DNA of 64,000 nucleotides from an uncultured Aquimarina sp. (lineage in GTDB: Bacteria; Bacteroidota; Bacteroidia; Flavobacteriales; Flavobacteriaceae), in assembly GCA_947498595.1 (NCBI GenBank), contig CANMKX010000007.1, forward strand, positions 1-64,000, read 5' to 3'. Under the pieces are notes generated by a model. That model worked only from the letters and a program-made list of their open reading frames with translations, made no database searches and was not told the origin of the DNA. This document shows, piece after piece, positions 24,998 to 33,148 of the stretch. Both the position numbers and the translations under genes were made by a program. Each line of letters begins with the position of its first letter. Positions within the stretch are counted from its first letter, which is position 1.

Positions 24998-25526
24998 AGT
25001 CTCAATATCTTTTATGTACTTAAGTGGTTGTATCGTTTTACTAAAATAATAAACTTATTTTAATCTTCTTTATCTTTCCTTTATTCGTGAATCATTAATT
25101 TATTGACGTCAAACTCCCAATTTTTATTACCAAATGCTCTATACTGCTATTCAGTTTTATTATTCTATCCATATTCAAAACGAACTATATTTTTGTTATC
25201 ACGACGGATTCAATATTCTTTTTTAATTTACAATTCAATTCCTTTTTCTTTCTTCTTCTACAAAAAAATTCGTGCACCTTCTGCTACTTATTTTTTTGTT
25301 TTGCTTGTATCAAATTGAATCATGGAAAAGAAGATTTTACTTGATACAATCTCCTATGCAAATTATAAAGCGTAGTAAGTCGTAAACAAATACAAAAGTT
25401 AACCTTAAAGTTTTGTTAAATACATAAACGCCAAAAAGTCACATTCGAATCTATAAAACACGTCATTTTGACCGTTCCTTTTCATTGGAATAATCCTTGA
25501 CTATATTCTTTCAAAAATCAAAAACT
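24998..25526 (+). promoter_or_regulatory. clpB upstream region
   Basis: This 529-bp stretch has no convincing gene; a 71-codon plus-strand frame at 25103-25318 is Phe/Tyr/Ser-rich and looks spurious. Close to clpB is the inverted repeat GTCATTTTGAC (25462-25472), 55 bp before the start. TTG at 25468-25470 and TAATCCTTG about 20 bases later resemble, imperfectly, a Bacteroidota -33/-7 pair. A heat-stress operator is a reasonable guess for the palindrome, but unproven. Confidence 0.4.
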
Positions 25527-28124
25527 ATGAATTTTAATAATTTCACTATAAAATCTCAAGAAACTATACAAAGAGCTCAACAATTAGCTCAAAGTCATAG
25601 TCATCAGCAAATTGAAAATGAACATGTTTTTAAAGCTATTTGTGAAACAGATAAAAATGTAACTCCATTTCTTCTACAAAAACTGGGAGTAAATATTACC
25701 TTACTAGAACAAATAGTTGATAGCACAATCGAAAGTTTTTCTAAGGTTTCTGGAGGAAATCTTATGATATCTGGAGAAACAAATAAAACACTTAATCAAG
25801 CTGTAATTATAGCAAATAAAATGGGAGACGAATATGTTTCTATTGAACATTTACTTTTAGCTATTTTTGATTCAAAAAGCAAAACCGCACAAATATTAAA
25901 AGATCAAGGAGTTACAGAAAAAAGTTTAAAAGCTGCTATAACCGAATTAAGAAAAGGAGAACGTGTTACCTCTCAAAGTGCTGAAGAAAATTATAACTCA
26001 TTAAATAAATACGCTAAAAATTTAAATCAATTAGCAAAAGATAACAAATTAGACCCTGTAATTGGACGAGACGAAGAAATACGAAGAATTCTTCAAATTT
26101 TGTCTCGCCGAACAAAAAACAATCCTATCCTAGTAGGAGAACCTGGGACTGGAAAAACAGCAATTGCAGAAGGACTTGCTCATCGTATTATAGCTGGTGA
26201 TGTACCAGAAAATCTAAAAGACAAACAAATCTTTGCTCTTGATATGGGTGCATTAATTGCTGGTGCAAAATACAAAGGAGAATTTGAAGAACGTTTAAAA
26301 TCTGTAATCAAAGAAGTAACTACTAGTGAAGGAGACATTGTTCTTTTCATAGACGAAATACATACGTTAGTTGGTGCTGGAGGTGGCGAAGGTGCTATGG
26401 ATGCAGCTAATATCTTAAAACCTGCATTAGCTCGTGGAGAACTAAGAGCTATTGGAGCAACCACATTAGATGAATATCAAAAATATTTTGAAAAAGATAA
26501 AGCCTTAGAACGTAGGTTCCAAAAAGTTATGGTTATGGAACCTGACACAGAAAGTGCTATTTCTATCTTACGTGGAATTAAAGAGAAATACGAAACACAT
26601 CATAAAGTTAGAATCAAAGATGAAGCTATTATCGCTTCTGTAGAACTATCTCAACGTTATATAACAAGTCGTTTTCTTCCAGATAAAGCTATCGATTTAA
26701 TGGACGAGGCTGCTTCTAAATTACGCATGGAAATAAATTCAAAACCTGAAGACTTAGATGTTTTGGATCGAAAAATTATGCAAATCGAAATTGAAATTGA
26801 AGCTATTAAACGTGAAAATGATGAAAATAAATTAAAATTATTATACGCAGAAGTAGCTAATCTAAAAGAAGAACGTAATGAAATTAATGCTAAATGGAAA
26901 AGTGAAAAAGAAGTCGTTGATACGATTCAAAATTTAAAATTAGATATTGAAAATTTTAAAGCTGAAGCTGAACGTGCTGAACGTGACGGAGATTACGGAA
27001 AAGTGGCCGAATTGCGTTATGGTAAAATTAAAGATGCACAAGAACATTTAGAAAATTATCAAAATAACTTAGAAAATCAACAAGAAAACACGCTTATAAA
27101 AGAAGAAGTTACTAGCGAAGATATTGCAGAGGTAGTTGCTAAATGGACTGGTATTCCTGTTACAAAAATGCTACAAAGTGAACGAGAAAAGTTACTAGTT
27201 CTAGAAAATGAACTACACAAACGTGTTGTTGGTCAAGAAGAAGCAATTCAAGCAGTTAGTGATGCTGTAAGGCGTAGCAGAGCTGGACTTCAAGATCAAA
27301 AAAAACCTATAGGATCTTTCTTGTTTCTAGGAACAACTGGAGTAGGAAAAACAGAACTTGCAAAAGCTCTTGCCGAGTATCTCTTTGATGATGAAAATGC
27401 TATGACTCGTATTGATATGAGTGAATATCAAGAACGTCATTCAGTTAGTCGATTAGTTGGTGCACCTCCAGGATATGTAGGTTATGACGAAGGTGGGCAA
27501 TTAACTGAAGCTGTTAGAAGAAAGCCATATTCTGTAATTCTTCTGGATGAAATTGAAAAAGCACATCCCGATACTTTTAATATTTTATTACAAGTTCTGG
27601 ACGAAGGTCGCTTAACAGATAATAAAGGTCGTATTGCTGATTTCAAAAACACAATCATTATCATGACTAGCAATATGGGGAGTGAAATCATTCAAAACAA
27701 ATTTAATACTGTAAAAGATATAGATACAGCTATCGAAAGTGCAAAGGTTGAAGTTTTAGGTTTATTAAAGAAAACAGTTCGACCAGAATTTATCAATCGT
27801 ATTGATGATATCGTATTATTTACTCCTTTATCTGAAAGTAATATCAAAGAGGTTGTAAAACTTCAACTCAAAAATGTTTCTAGAATGCTTGCTAAACAGC
27901 ATATAACTCTAGATGCTACAGAACAGGCTATTGATCATTTAGCTTTAAAAGGATATCAACCAGAATTTGGTGCTAGACCTGTTAAGAGAGTACTGCAAAA
28001 AGAAGTTCTTAATGAACTGTCTAAAGAAATTCTCGCCGGTAAAGTACGTACTGATAGTATCATTCTTTTAGATGAATTTAATGATCAACTTGTTTTTAGG
28101 AATCATGCCGAAGTAACCATTTAA
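25527..28124 (+). CDS. clpB: ATP-dependent disaggregase ClpB
   Basis: The 865-aa AAA+ chaperone works with DnaK to rescue aggregated proteins. I use the ATG at 25527; a TTG ten codons upstream is less likely. The N-domain has [20 protein letters not shown], a Clp_N repeat typical of ClpB. The first AAA domain has Walker A GEPGTGKT near residue 205 and Walker [14 protein letters not shown]. The coiled-coil middle domain spans about 400-525 ([18 protein letters not shown]). The second AAA domain has GTTGVGKT near 602, then [21 protein letters not shown]. The middle domain distinguishes ClpB from ClpA/C. A terminator follows at 28142. Confidence 0.97.
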   Translation: MNFNNFTIKSQETIQRAQQLAQSHSHQQIENEHVFKAICETDKNVTPFLLQKLGVNITLLEQIVDSTIESFSKVSGGNLMISGETNKTLNQAVIIANKMGDEYVSIEHLLLAIFDSKSKTAQILKDQGVTEKSLKAAITELRKGERVTSQSAEENYNSLNKYAKNLNQLAKDNKLDPVIGRDEEIRRILQILSRRTKNNPILVGEPGTGKTAIAEGLAHRIIAGDVPENLKDKQIFALDMGALIAGAKYKGEFEERLKSVIKEVTTSEGDIVLFIDEIHTLVGAGGGEGAMDAANILKPALARGELRAIGATTLDEYQKYFEKDKALERRFQKVMVMEPDTESAISILRGIKEKYETHHKVRIKDEAIIASVELSQRYITSRFLPDKAIDLMDEAASKLRMEINSKPEDLDVLDRKIMQIEIEIEAIKRENDENKLKLLYAEVANLKEERNEINAKWKSEKEVVDTIQNLKLDIENFKAEAERAERDGDYGKVAELRYGKIKDAQEHLENYQNNLENQQENTLIKEEVTSEDIAEVVAKWTGIPVTKMLQSEREKLLVLENELHKRVVGQEEAIQAVSDAVRRSRAGLQDQKKPIGSFLFLGTTGVGKTELAKALAEYLFDDENAMTRIDMSEYQERHSVSRLVGAPPGYVGYDEGGQLTEAVRRKPYSVILLDEIEKAHPDTFNILLQVLDEGRLTDNKGRIADFKNTIIIMTSNMGSEIIQNKFNTVKDIDTAIESAKVEVLGLLKKTVRPEFINRIDDIVLFTPLSESNIKEVVKLQLKNVSRMLAKQHITLDATEQAIDHLALKGYQPEFGARPVKRVLQKEVLNELSKEILAGKVRTDSIILLDEFNDQLVFRNHAEVTI

Positions 28125-28141
28125 ATTTAAAAACATTCTAC

Positions 28142-28175
28142 AAAAAATGCTCTGATAATTATTAGAGCATTTTTT
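28142..28175 (+). terminator. Intrinsic terminator after clpB
   Basis: AAAAAATGCTCT pairs with AGAGCATTTTTT (12 bp); the stem is extended inward by more A/T and G-U pairs. It lies 17 bp after the clpB stop. Confidence 0.85.
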
Positions 28176-28215
28176 AGTATTTGGATATTCTTCGACTAAA
28201 AACAAAAATGAATTA

Positions 28216-29361
28216 ATGAATAAATATATTATTATACTCATCCTTGTTTTTTACGGTTGTACCACTAAATCATTCTCAGTCAAACCAACTATTGTCTTAA
28301 CTGGTTGTGAAAATGAGTTTTTAAAAGTCATGAAAGATTTTAAAAATAATAGTAACGTCGAAAATCATATTACACTTCCTGATAATACAAATATAATTAT
28401 CGGACAACTTTCAGGAACGAGAGATAACCCTGAATCTCCTCGTTTGTTAATTTATAAATCTTCACCTGATGGTACAATTATTTGGAAAAAAGAAATTAAT
28501 GTATATAATGGTCAAAAAATCCATAGCGGTTTAGATTTAGTCTACAATCCTTTAAAAAAGGAAATTGCAATTTTAGGAGGTAGTCGAAATATATATGGAA
28601 ACTTTAATCTATATTATGCTATTATAAACAGTGACGGACGCATTTTATCACAAAAAATTATTGAAAAGAAAAGACATCTAACAGGTATAAATATAGAATT
28701 CTTAAATAATCAATATAGAATACATGCTAGAAGTCACGAATATTATAAGAGTTATAGTAATTATGAATATTTTGATATAAATGATCATGGAATTCTTCAA
28801 CAAGAAAAACTCTTAAAGATTCCAAATAAATTATATCCCATAAAAAGTATAACAATAAAAGAATATCATTATTTATTATTAAAAGACGATACTAAAATAT
28901 CATTAGCATCAATAAAAAATAATACCATAGAATCAATTAATTTGGTCACATCTGGAAATGCTATTCTTATAAAAAAAACTCATAGTGACCATTTTGCAAT
29001 TATTACAGAAGATCATTATCATTATACAAAAAAAACGTCCCCTTCAAATCATTTATTTATATATAATAAAGAAGGAAATCCTATCATAAAAAATAGTTTT
29101 AACACCAAAGAACTCCAATCAATATCTAATATTATTCCTTACGGTCAAAATTATTTAATCGCAGGTATGCACAATAACAATATTGCTTTAGGAGAATTAA
29201 ATCCATTAGGAAAATTGATTTGGCTAGTTGATGATGGCTATGATTATAAAGAATCTGGTACATCTATTAGCATAAATACATGCAATCAAGTTTTAGTTAT
29301 GGGAAATGGAGAATATTATGGGAATCAAAAAATCTATGCAATGACTAAAACTCTTAAATAA
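28216..29361 (+). CDS. Lipoprotein with beta-propeller-like repeats, unknown function
   Basis: The 381-aa product has a lipoprotein signal peptide: the hydrophobic stretch IIIILILVFYGC ends in a Cys near residue 15, followed by TTK. The mature part shows repeated strand patterns such as GQLSGTRDNPESPRLLIYKSS, DGTIIWKKEINV, EIAILGGSRNIYGNFNLYYAIINSDG, and the C-terminal LVMGNGEYYGNQKIYAMTKTL. This is how WD/PQQ-like propellers of flavobacteria look (a value, then DG-x-I-x-W). It likely sits on the outer-membrane inner leaflet or surface. No catalytic motif; no family named. It ends 37 bp before the TetR gene. Confidence 0.75.
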   Translation: MNKYIIILILVFYGCTTKSFSVKPTIVLTGCENEFLKVMKDFKNNSNVENHITLPDNTNIIIGQLSGTRDNPESPRLLIYKSSPDGTIIWKKEINVYNGQKIHSGLDLVYNPLKKEIAILGGSRNIYGNFNLYYAIINSDGRILSQKIIEKKRHLTGINIEFLNNQYRIHARSHEYYKSYSNYEYFDINDHGILQQEKLLKIPNKLYPIKSITIKEYHYLLLKDDTKISLASIKNNTIESINLVTSGNAILIKKTHSDHFAIITEDHYHYTKKTSPSNHLFIYNKEGNPIIKNSFNTKELQSISNIIPYGQNYLIAGMHNNNIALGELNPLGKLIWLVDDGYDYKESGTSISINTCNQVLVMGNGEYYGNQKIYAMTKTLK

Positions 29362-29392
29362 TATACCAAATGGTATATTATTTATATATTTG
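29356..29392 (+). promoter_or_regulatory. TetR autoregulatory operator and -7 box
   Basis: A perfect inverted repeat with 12-bp arms (29356-29367 and 29372-29383) and centre AAAT has the core TATACC-AAAT-GGTATA. Two bases later the -7 box TATATTTG (29385-29392) begins. The coding start is at 29399, so the transcript would have almost no leader. A repressor bound here would block its own promoter. The same core recurs at 30015-30030. Confidence 0.75.
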
Positions 29393-29398
29393 TAATAA

Positions 29399-29995
29399 AT
29401 GTTAACTAAATCAGAGAAAACAAGCCAATTCATTATCCAAGTAGTTGCTCCAATTTTTAATAAAAATGGATATGCAGCAACTTCTATGAGTGATCTTACA
29501 AAAGCTACTGGTTTAACAAAAGGTGCTATCTATGGTAATTTCAAAAACAAAGAAGAATTAGCATTAGCAGCTTTTAACTTCTCTATTAAATATATTATCA
29601 AAGGCATAGAGAAACACGTAGAGATAACTGATTCTCCATTAGAACGATTATATTTATTAATCGACTTCTATAGGTCGTATTATGATTTCACATTAGCATA
29701 TGGTGGTTGTCCTATTCTTAATGTTGGAATTGATTCTAACCATCAACAAACACCATTATATCTTAGAACTAAGGGAATCATAATCAAATTGAATAAAAGA
29801 CTTATGGAATTAATTGACGCTGGTAAAAAAATGCATGAAATTAAACCTTCAATTTCATCTGAAAAATATGCAACACTAATTTTTTCTATGATTGAAGGTG
29901 CCATTTTTATGAGTTTTACAATGCAAAACAAAAAATACCTTATAGATGTAATGGCGTATATAGATACACTAATTACTAACGAAATAAAATTATAA
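29399..29995 (+). CDS. TetR/AcrR family transcriptional regulator
   Basis: The 198-aa protein has the TetR N-terminal DNA-binding domain (about residues 8-55): IQVVAPIFNKNGYAATSMSDLTKATGLTKGAIYGNFKNKEELALAAF, where TKGAIYGNFKNKE is the recognition region. The C-terminal part (about 60-198) is the helical ligand-binding/dimer domain, containing GGCPILNVGID, typical of the TetR_C group. It likely represses itself and the thioesterase gene through the two TATACC-N4-GGTATA operators on either side of it. The ligand is unknown; an acyl-CoA or an aromatic compound would fit the target gene, but this is inference. Confidence 0.92.
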   Translation: MLTKSEKTSQFIIQVVAPIFNKNGYAATSMSDLTKATGLTKGAIYGNFKNKEELALAAFNFSIKYIIKGIEKHVEITDSPLERLYLLIDFYRSYYDFTLAYGGCPILNVGIDSNHQQTPLYLRTKGIIIKLNKRLMELIDAGKKMHEIKPSISSEKYATLIFSMIEGAIFMSFTMQNKKYLIDVMAYIDTLITNEIKL

Positions 29996-30014
29996 CCTTT
30001 TTTTTAATTTAAAA

Positions 30015-30030
30015 TATACCGATTGGTATA
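30015..30030 (+). promoter_or_regulatory. Second TetR operator, before the thioesterase
   Basis: TATACC-GATT-GGTATA (30015-30030) repeats the core of the site at 29356, with a different centre except for the last T. It ends 9 bp before the thioesterase ATG at 30040. Confidence 0.7.
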
Positions 30031-30039
30031 AAAAATATA

Positions 30040-30525
30040 ATGAAAACAATACCTAAAATACTAGAAAGTAAAAGTAAAATTAGATTTCAAGACTGTGATC
30101 CATTTAATCACTTGAATAACGCCAGTTATATTAATTACTTGATAAATGCTCGAGAAGATCAAGTTGCTGATAATTATGGAGTAGATATCTTTGAGATGAT
30201 CAAAACTGAAGGAAGAGCTTGGGTAGTAGGTAGCAATCAAATTGCCTATTTTAAACCTGCATTAGTTATGGAGACTGTAACCATAGATTCTCAATTACTA
30301 CAATTTAATGAACATAGCTTATTAGTTGAAATCAGAATGTGGAATACAAATAAAACAGAATTGAAAGCTGTGTTATGGAGTAATTTTATTCATTTTGATT
30401 TACAACAAAAAAAACGTTCAAATCATAATAACAATCTAATGTCTCTTTTCAGTGAAGTAGTACTCCCAGTTTCTTCAAAAACCTTTGAAGAGAGAATGTT
30501 ACAATTTAAATTACAAAAAGTGTAA
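30040..30525 (+). CDS. Hotdog-fold acyl-CoA thioesterase
   Basis: The 161-aa protein belongs to the 4HBT/FatB-like hotdog group. RFQDCDPFNHLNNASYINYL (about residues 16-35) contains the Asp-x-x-x-H-x-N active-site region. VVGSNQIAYFKPALVMETVTI and LLVEIRMWNTNKTELKAVLWSNFIHFD form the central sheet. Such enzymes hydrolyse acyl-CoA in the cytosol, and could also act on aromatic or branched acyl-CoA. The operator directly before it suggests control by the adjacent TetR regulator, a common arrangement for acyl-CoA-responsive repressors. The exact chain length is not visible in the sequence. Confidence 0.85.
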   Translation: MKTIPKILESKSKIRFQDCDPFNHLNNASYINYLINAREDQVADNYGVDIFEMIKTEGRAWVVGSNQIAYFKPALVMETVTIDSQLLQFNEHSLLVEIRMWNTNKTELKAVLWSNFIHFDLQQKKRSNHNNNLMSLFSEVVLPVSSKTFEERMLQFKLQKV

Positions 30526-30589
30526 CATTTCTTTTTTTGGAGAGTCATATCAAAAAGGATCATCAATTCATCTTAAAACCTAAACTTTT

Positions 30590-30712
30590 ATGAAACTTCG
30601 AAAAAACAACTATGCTCCTACTAAAAAGAGGACTGCATATGTTTTTTTAGGATTCTTGATGATCGCTATAATTTGTATGACAATTGCTGCATGGCAAATG
30701 GGAATCCTTTAA
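30590..30712 (+). CDS. Small single-pass membrane protein, 40 aa
   Basis: ATG at 30590 to TAA at 30712 encodes 40 residues. The N-terminus is basic (MKLRKNNYAPTKKRT), and one hydrophobic helix follows (YVFLGFLMIAIICMTIAAW). The positive-inside rule puts the N-terminus in the cytosol. It lies 64 bp after the thioesterase and before a 19-bp inverted repeat. The clean topology supports a real gene, but coding support is limited by size. Function unknown. Confidence 0.55.
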   Translation: MKLRKNNYAPTKKRTAYVFLGFLMIAIICMTIAAWQMGIL

Positions 30713-30724
30713 AAACAATGGCTA

Positions 30725-30790
30725 TAGTAGACCAGTAATATGACCGTAAAAAATGAGTATCTTTAGATCGATCATATTACTGATCTACTA
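30725..30790. repeat. Inverted repeat, 19-bp arms
   Basis: The arms at 30725-30743 and 30772-30790 are complementary but for one position and are separated by 28 bases. It begins 12 bp after the 40-aa gene and ends 18 bp before the phytase-like gene. It lacks a T run, so it could be a factor-dependent terminator, an mRNA structure in the leader of 30809, or a protein site. Confidence 0.6.
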
Positions 30791-30808
30791 CATTAAAATA
30801 CTATTTCT

Positions 30809-31921
30809 ATGCAAAAACGCACATTCTATCTTTTTTTGTTTTTCAACTTATTTTTTACATTTATAAACCTCACTGCACAAAAATCATTTAATACAACATA
30901 TCAAATTAAATATCTTGATGAGTTTATCATTTATAATACTGATACTTTTCAGGGGTCAAAAATAGGCGGATTATCCTCTATCGAATATTATAACAATGAA
31001 TATTATTTAGTATGTGATAATACTGGGTACCCTAGATTTTATAAAGCATCTATTACAATAAACAATGATAAAATTGACACTATCTCTATCGATAAGTTAA
31101 TACAATTAAAAGATACTAAAAATCAATTTTTAGCAAATACACAACCCGACTTAGAAGCATTAAGAGTAGTTTCTAATAGCAAAATATTAATTAGTAGTGA
31201 AGGGTCCATACGATTTAATAAAAATCCATCAATTTTTGAAGTTGATCATAATGGAAATTATATTAAATCATACGCAGTACCTAATCATTTTTTAATTGGA
31301 GGTAATAACACCGCTAGAAACAATGGGATTTTTGAAGGCTTATGCATTGATTATCAAAAGCAAGGTTTTTGGGTAGCAACAGAAGTACCGTTAAAAAATG
31401 ATGGAGAAGAACCAACTATAAAAAGTGAAGGTGCTCCTGTTAGGATTACACATTATAATCCTACTACTAATAAAGCTGATTATCAATTTTTATATCCTCT
31501 TGATAAACTTTCTAAAGATCCAAAAGGAAAATTTGGAGTTAATGGAATTACTGGATTAATTCAAATAGCTCCTAAAAAATTTATTATTATTGAACGAGGA
31601 TATTCTAGTGGATATGGAAATCAAGGAAATACTGTACGAATCTATGAAGCCAATATTAATGATGTAACTAATTCATTAAACATTGATAGTATCAAAGAAA
31701 AAAAAGTGCAATTAGCTTCAAAAAAATTACTTTTTGATTTTGAATCTGTTAGAGATTTATTAACTAATAATAGTATCGATAATATTGAAGGTATTACATT
31801 AGGTCCTAAATTAAAAAATGGAAATCAATCTCTTATTTTAGTATCTGATAACAATTTCAGTCCTCCAACAAAACAACTTAATCAATTCATTTTACTTGAA
31901 TTAAAAACAACTATCAATTAA
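30809..31921 (+). CDS. Esterase-like activity of phytase family protein, secreted
   Basis: The 370-aa product has a signal peptide (about residues 1-24, ending LTAQ). It then shows the pattern of the phytase-like/esterase-like family (PF13449): GGLSSIEYYNNEYYLVCDNTG, DLEALRVVSNSKILISSEG, NNGIFEGLCIDYQKQGFWVATE, GVNGITGLIQIAPKKFIIIERGY and a final DNIEGITLGPKLKNGNQSLILVSDNNFS. These are the blades of a beta-propeller with conserved Asp/Glu at turns that can hold Ca2+. Family members are linked to phytate or phosphoester hydrolysis, but activity is seldom tested. The next gene, a histidine phosphatase, follows after 6 bp, so they are one operon. Confidence 0.85.
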   Translation: MQKRTFYLFLFFNLFFTFINLTAQKSFNTTYQIKYLDEFIIYNTDTFQGSKIGGLSSIEYYNNEYYLVCDNTGYPRFYKASITINNDKIDTISIDKLIQLKDTKNQFLANTQPDLEALRVVSNSKILISSEGSIRFNKNPSIFEVDHNGNYIKSYAVPNHFLIGGNNTARNNGIFEGLCIDYQKQGFWVATEVPLKNDGEEPTIKSEGAPVRITHYNPTTNKADYQFLYPLDKLSKDPKGKFGVNGITGLIQIAPKKFIIIERGYSSGYGNQGNTVRIYEANINDVTNSLNIDSIKEKKVQLASKKLLFDFESVRDLLTNNSIDNIEGITLGPKLKNGNQSLILVSDNNFSPPTKQLNQFILLELKTTIN

Positions 31922-31927
31922 TTTTTT

Positions 31928-32437
31928 ATGAAATCCACTTACATTTTAATTCTATTTTTTTTATCTTTTTTATCCCTGCCTACAAATGCATTAGCTCAAC
32001 AAAATAAAACAACTTATATTTTTGTTCGCCATGCAGAAAAAGTAACCTCTGATCCAAAAAATAGAGATCCAAAACTTACTGTTCAAGGTAAAGACAGAGC
32101 TAATCGTCTAGCATATATATTAAAAGACATGCCTGTTGATCAAATATATAGTACGAATTATATACGTACAAAAGAGACTGCTAAACCTACAGCTGTAAGT
32201 AAAAACCTAGAAATATCATTATACGATCCTAGGGATTTATACAATAAAGAATTCATTAAAAAGACTAAAAATCATACTGTTCTAATTGTGGGGCATAGTA
32301 ATACAACTCCTACTTTTGTAAACAAAGTATTGAATACTAAAAAATACAATAGTATAGACGAAAAAGATTATGGTAATTTATTTATAGTAACAATTACAGA
32401 AAATAATCAAACAAATGACATGTTACTTCATTATTAA
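31928..32437 (+). CDS. Secreted histidine phosphatase family protein
   Basis: The 169-aa product has a signal peptide (about residues 1-23, ending in LAQ). The catalytic motif YIFVRHAEK (about 31-39) carries the nucleophile His of RHG/RHA-type phosphatases. IYSTNYIRTKETAKPTA (about 75-92) has the second Arg, and VLIVGHSNTTPTFVN (about 118-132) the second His. It is small, like the SixA-type branch, but secreted, so it likely removes phosphate from small molecules or phosphosugars in the periplasm. It is co-transcribed with the phytase-like protein. A small membrane protein gene overlaps its end. Confidence 0.9.
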   Translation: MKSTYILILFFLSFLSLPTNALAQQNKTTYIFVRHAEKVTSDPKNRDPKLTVQGKDRANRLAYILKDMPVDQIYSTNYIRTKETAKPTAVSKNLEISLYDPRDLYNKEFIKKTKNHTVLIVGHSNTTPTFVNKVLNTKKYNSIDEKDYGNLFIVTITENNQTNDMLLHY

Positions 32438-32625
32438 TTTTTTAGTATTAGTCCCTCCTAATATAACTACCGAAGATTGGATTGCTTTATTTGTGGGAAT
32501 ATTTATTATATTCTTGATAGCTTTTCTAGTTACTAAGTATACAAAATATGGAGGCGGTAGTAATTATGGTATGGGGGGGGAATGGTGATGATAACACTAA
32601 TGATGAATATAAATATTATGAGTAA
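32415..32625 (+). CDS. Small membrane protein gene with G8 tract (frame-shifted end)
   Basis: A frame from ATG 32415, overlapping the phosphatase end by 23 bp, encodes MTCYFIINFLVLVPPNITTE, then a hydrophobic segment (WIALFVGIFIIFLIAFLVT), then KYGGGSNYGMGGEW and TGA at 32586-32588. A run of eight G (32573-32580) lies just before that stop. With seven G the frame would continue as NGDDNTNDEYKYYE and stop at TAA 32623-32625, which looks like a natural hydrophilic C-terminus. The gene is therefore either phase-variable by slippage, recently broken, or miscounted in the assembly. No signal peptide beyond the membrane helix. Function unknown. The feature end is that of the seven-G version. Confidence 0.6.
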
Positions 32626-32631
32626 CGCAAT

Positions 32632-32664
32632 TAGGAAGATCTGTATTACATACAAATCTTCCTA
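32632..32664 (+). terminator. Hairpin after the small membrane protein
   Basis: A stem TAGGAAGAT/ATCTTCCTA (32632-32640 with 32656-32664), with further pairing inside. The T content downstream is moderate (TTAATTATTATATATTTTC). It is placed 6 bp after the longer reading of the preceding gene. Confidence 0.65.
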
Positions 32665-32838
32665 TTAATTATTATATATTTTCTTATCAACTGCAGTAAT
32701 CGTTACACAGCCTAAATCTAATCAGTCTTGATCTTTTTCATCATTCAAAAAGATTACTTTACTTTCATAGTTTTTTCCAACCATTCCTATTTTACACTCT
32801 GCCGGAATATTATCTCTAAATTCTTTTCTAGCTATTTC
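32665..32838 (-). pseudogene. Probable gene remnant, unknown family
   Basis: One minus frame reads EIARKEFRDNIPAECKIGMV, then GKNYESKVIFLNDEKDQD, TGA, then LDLGCVTITAVDKKIYNN and TAA. Composition and alternation are those of real coding DNA, but there is an in-frame TGA in the middle and another stop before the first residue, and no start codon. I do not recognise the family. It lies in the 520-bp space between the small membrane gene and the acyl-CoA ligase. The rest of that space (32839-33148) is very AT-rich and I see only likely promoter DNA of the ligase. Confidence 0.4.
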
Positions 32839-33148
32839 TTAATAACTTATTTGATAATTATTAAAAAATGATATATCCTGTTTTTTTTATCATTTTTAAT
32901 AATATCAATCAAAAAACATAAAAGTCAATTAAAAAAACCATATCCTAATATTGTATCACACTATACAATTAATCCCCAGTAATAATGACATTTACAGATT
33001 GTTACCTAAGTTTTATCTAAAAATCATATGATAAAATGTTAAAAAAAACTCAATATCTTTATCTCTTTTTTCATATATTAGAGTTGTGAATTCTACTATT
33101 TTTCATATTTTGCAATGCTATGCAAGCATAACATACTCAAAGTAGCTT

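Noticed and set aside
25103-25318. 71-codon plus-strand frame between ytxJ and clpB
   Set aside because: Phe/Tyr/Ser-rich with no signal or ribosome-binding context; looks like AT-rich chance.
25497-25526. TTG start for clpB
   Set aside because: The ATG at 25527 gives the usual Clp N-terminus; the ten extra residues match nothing in the family.
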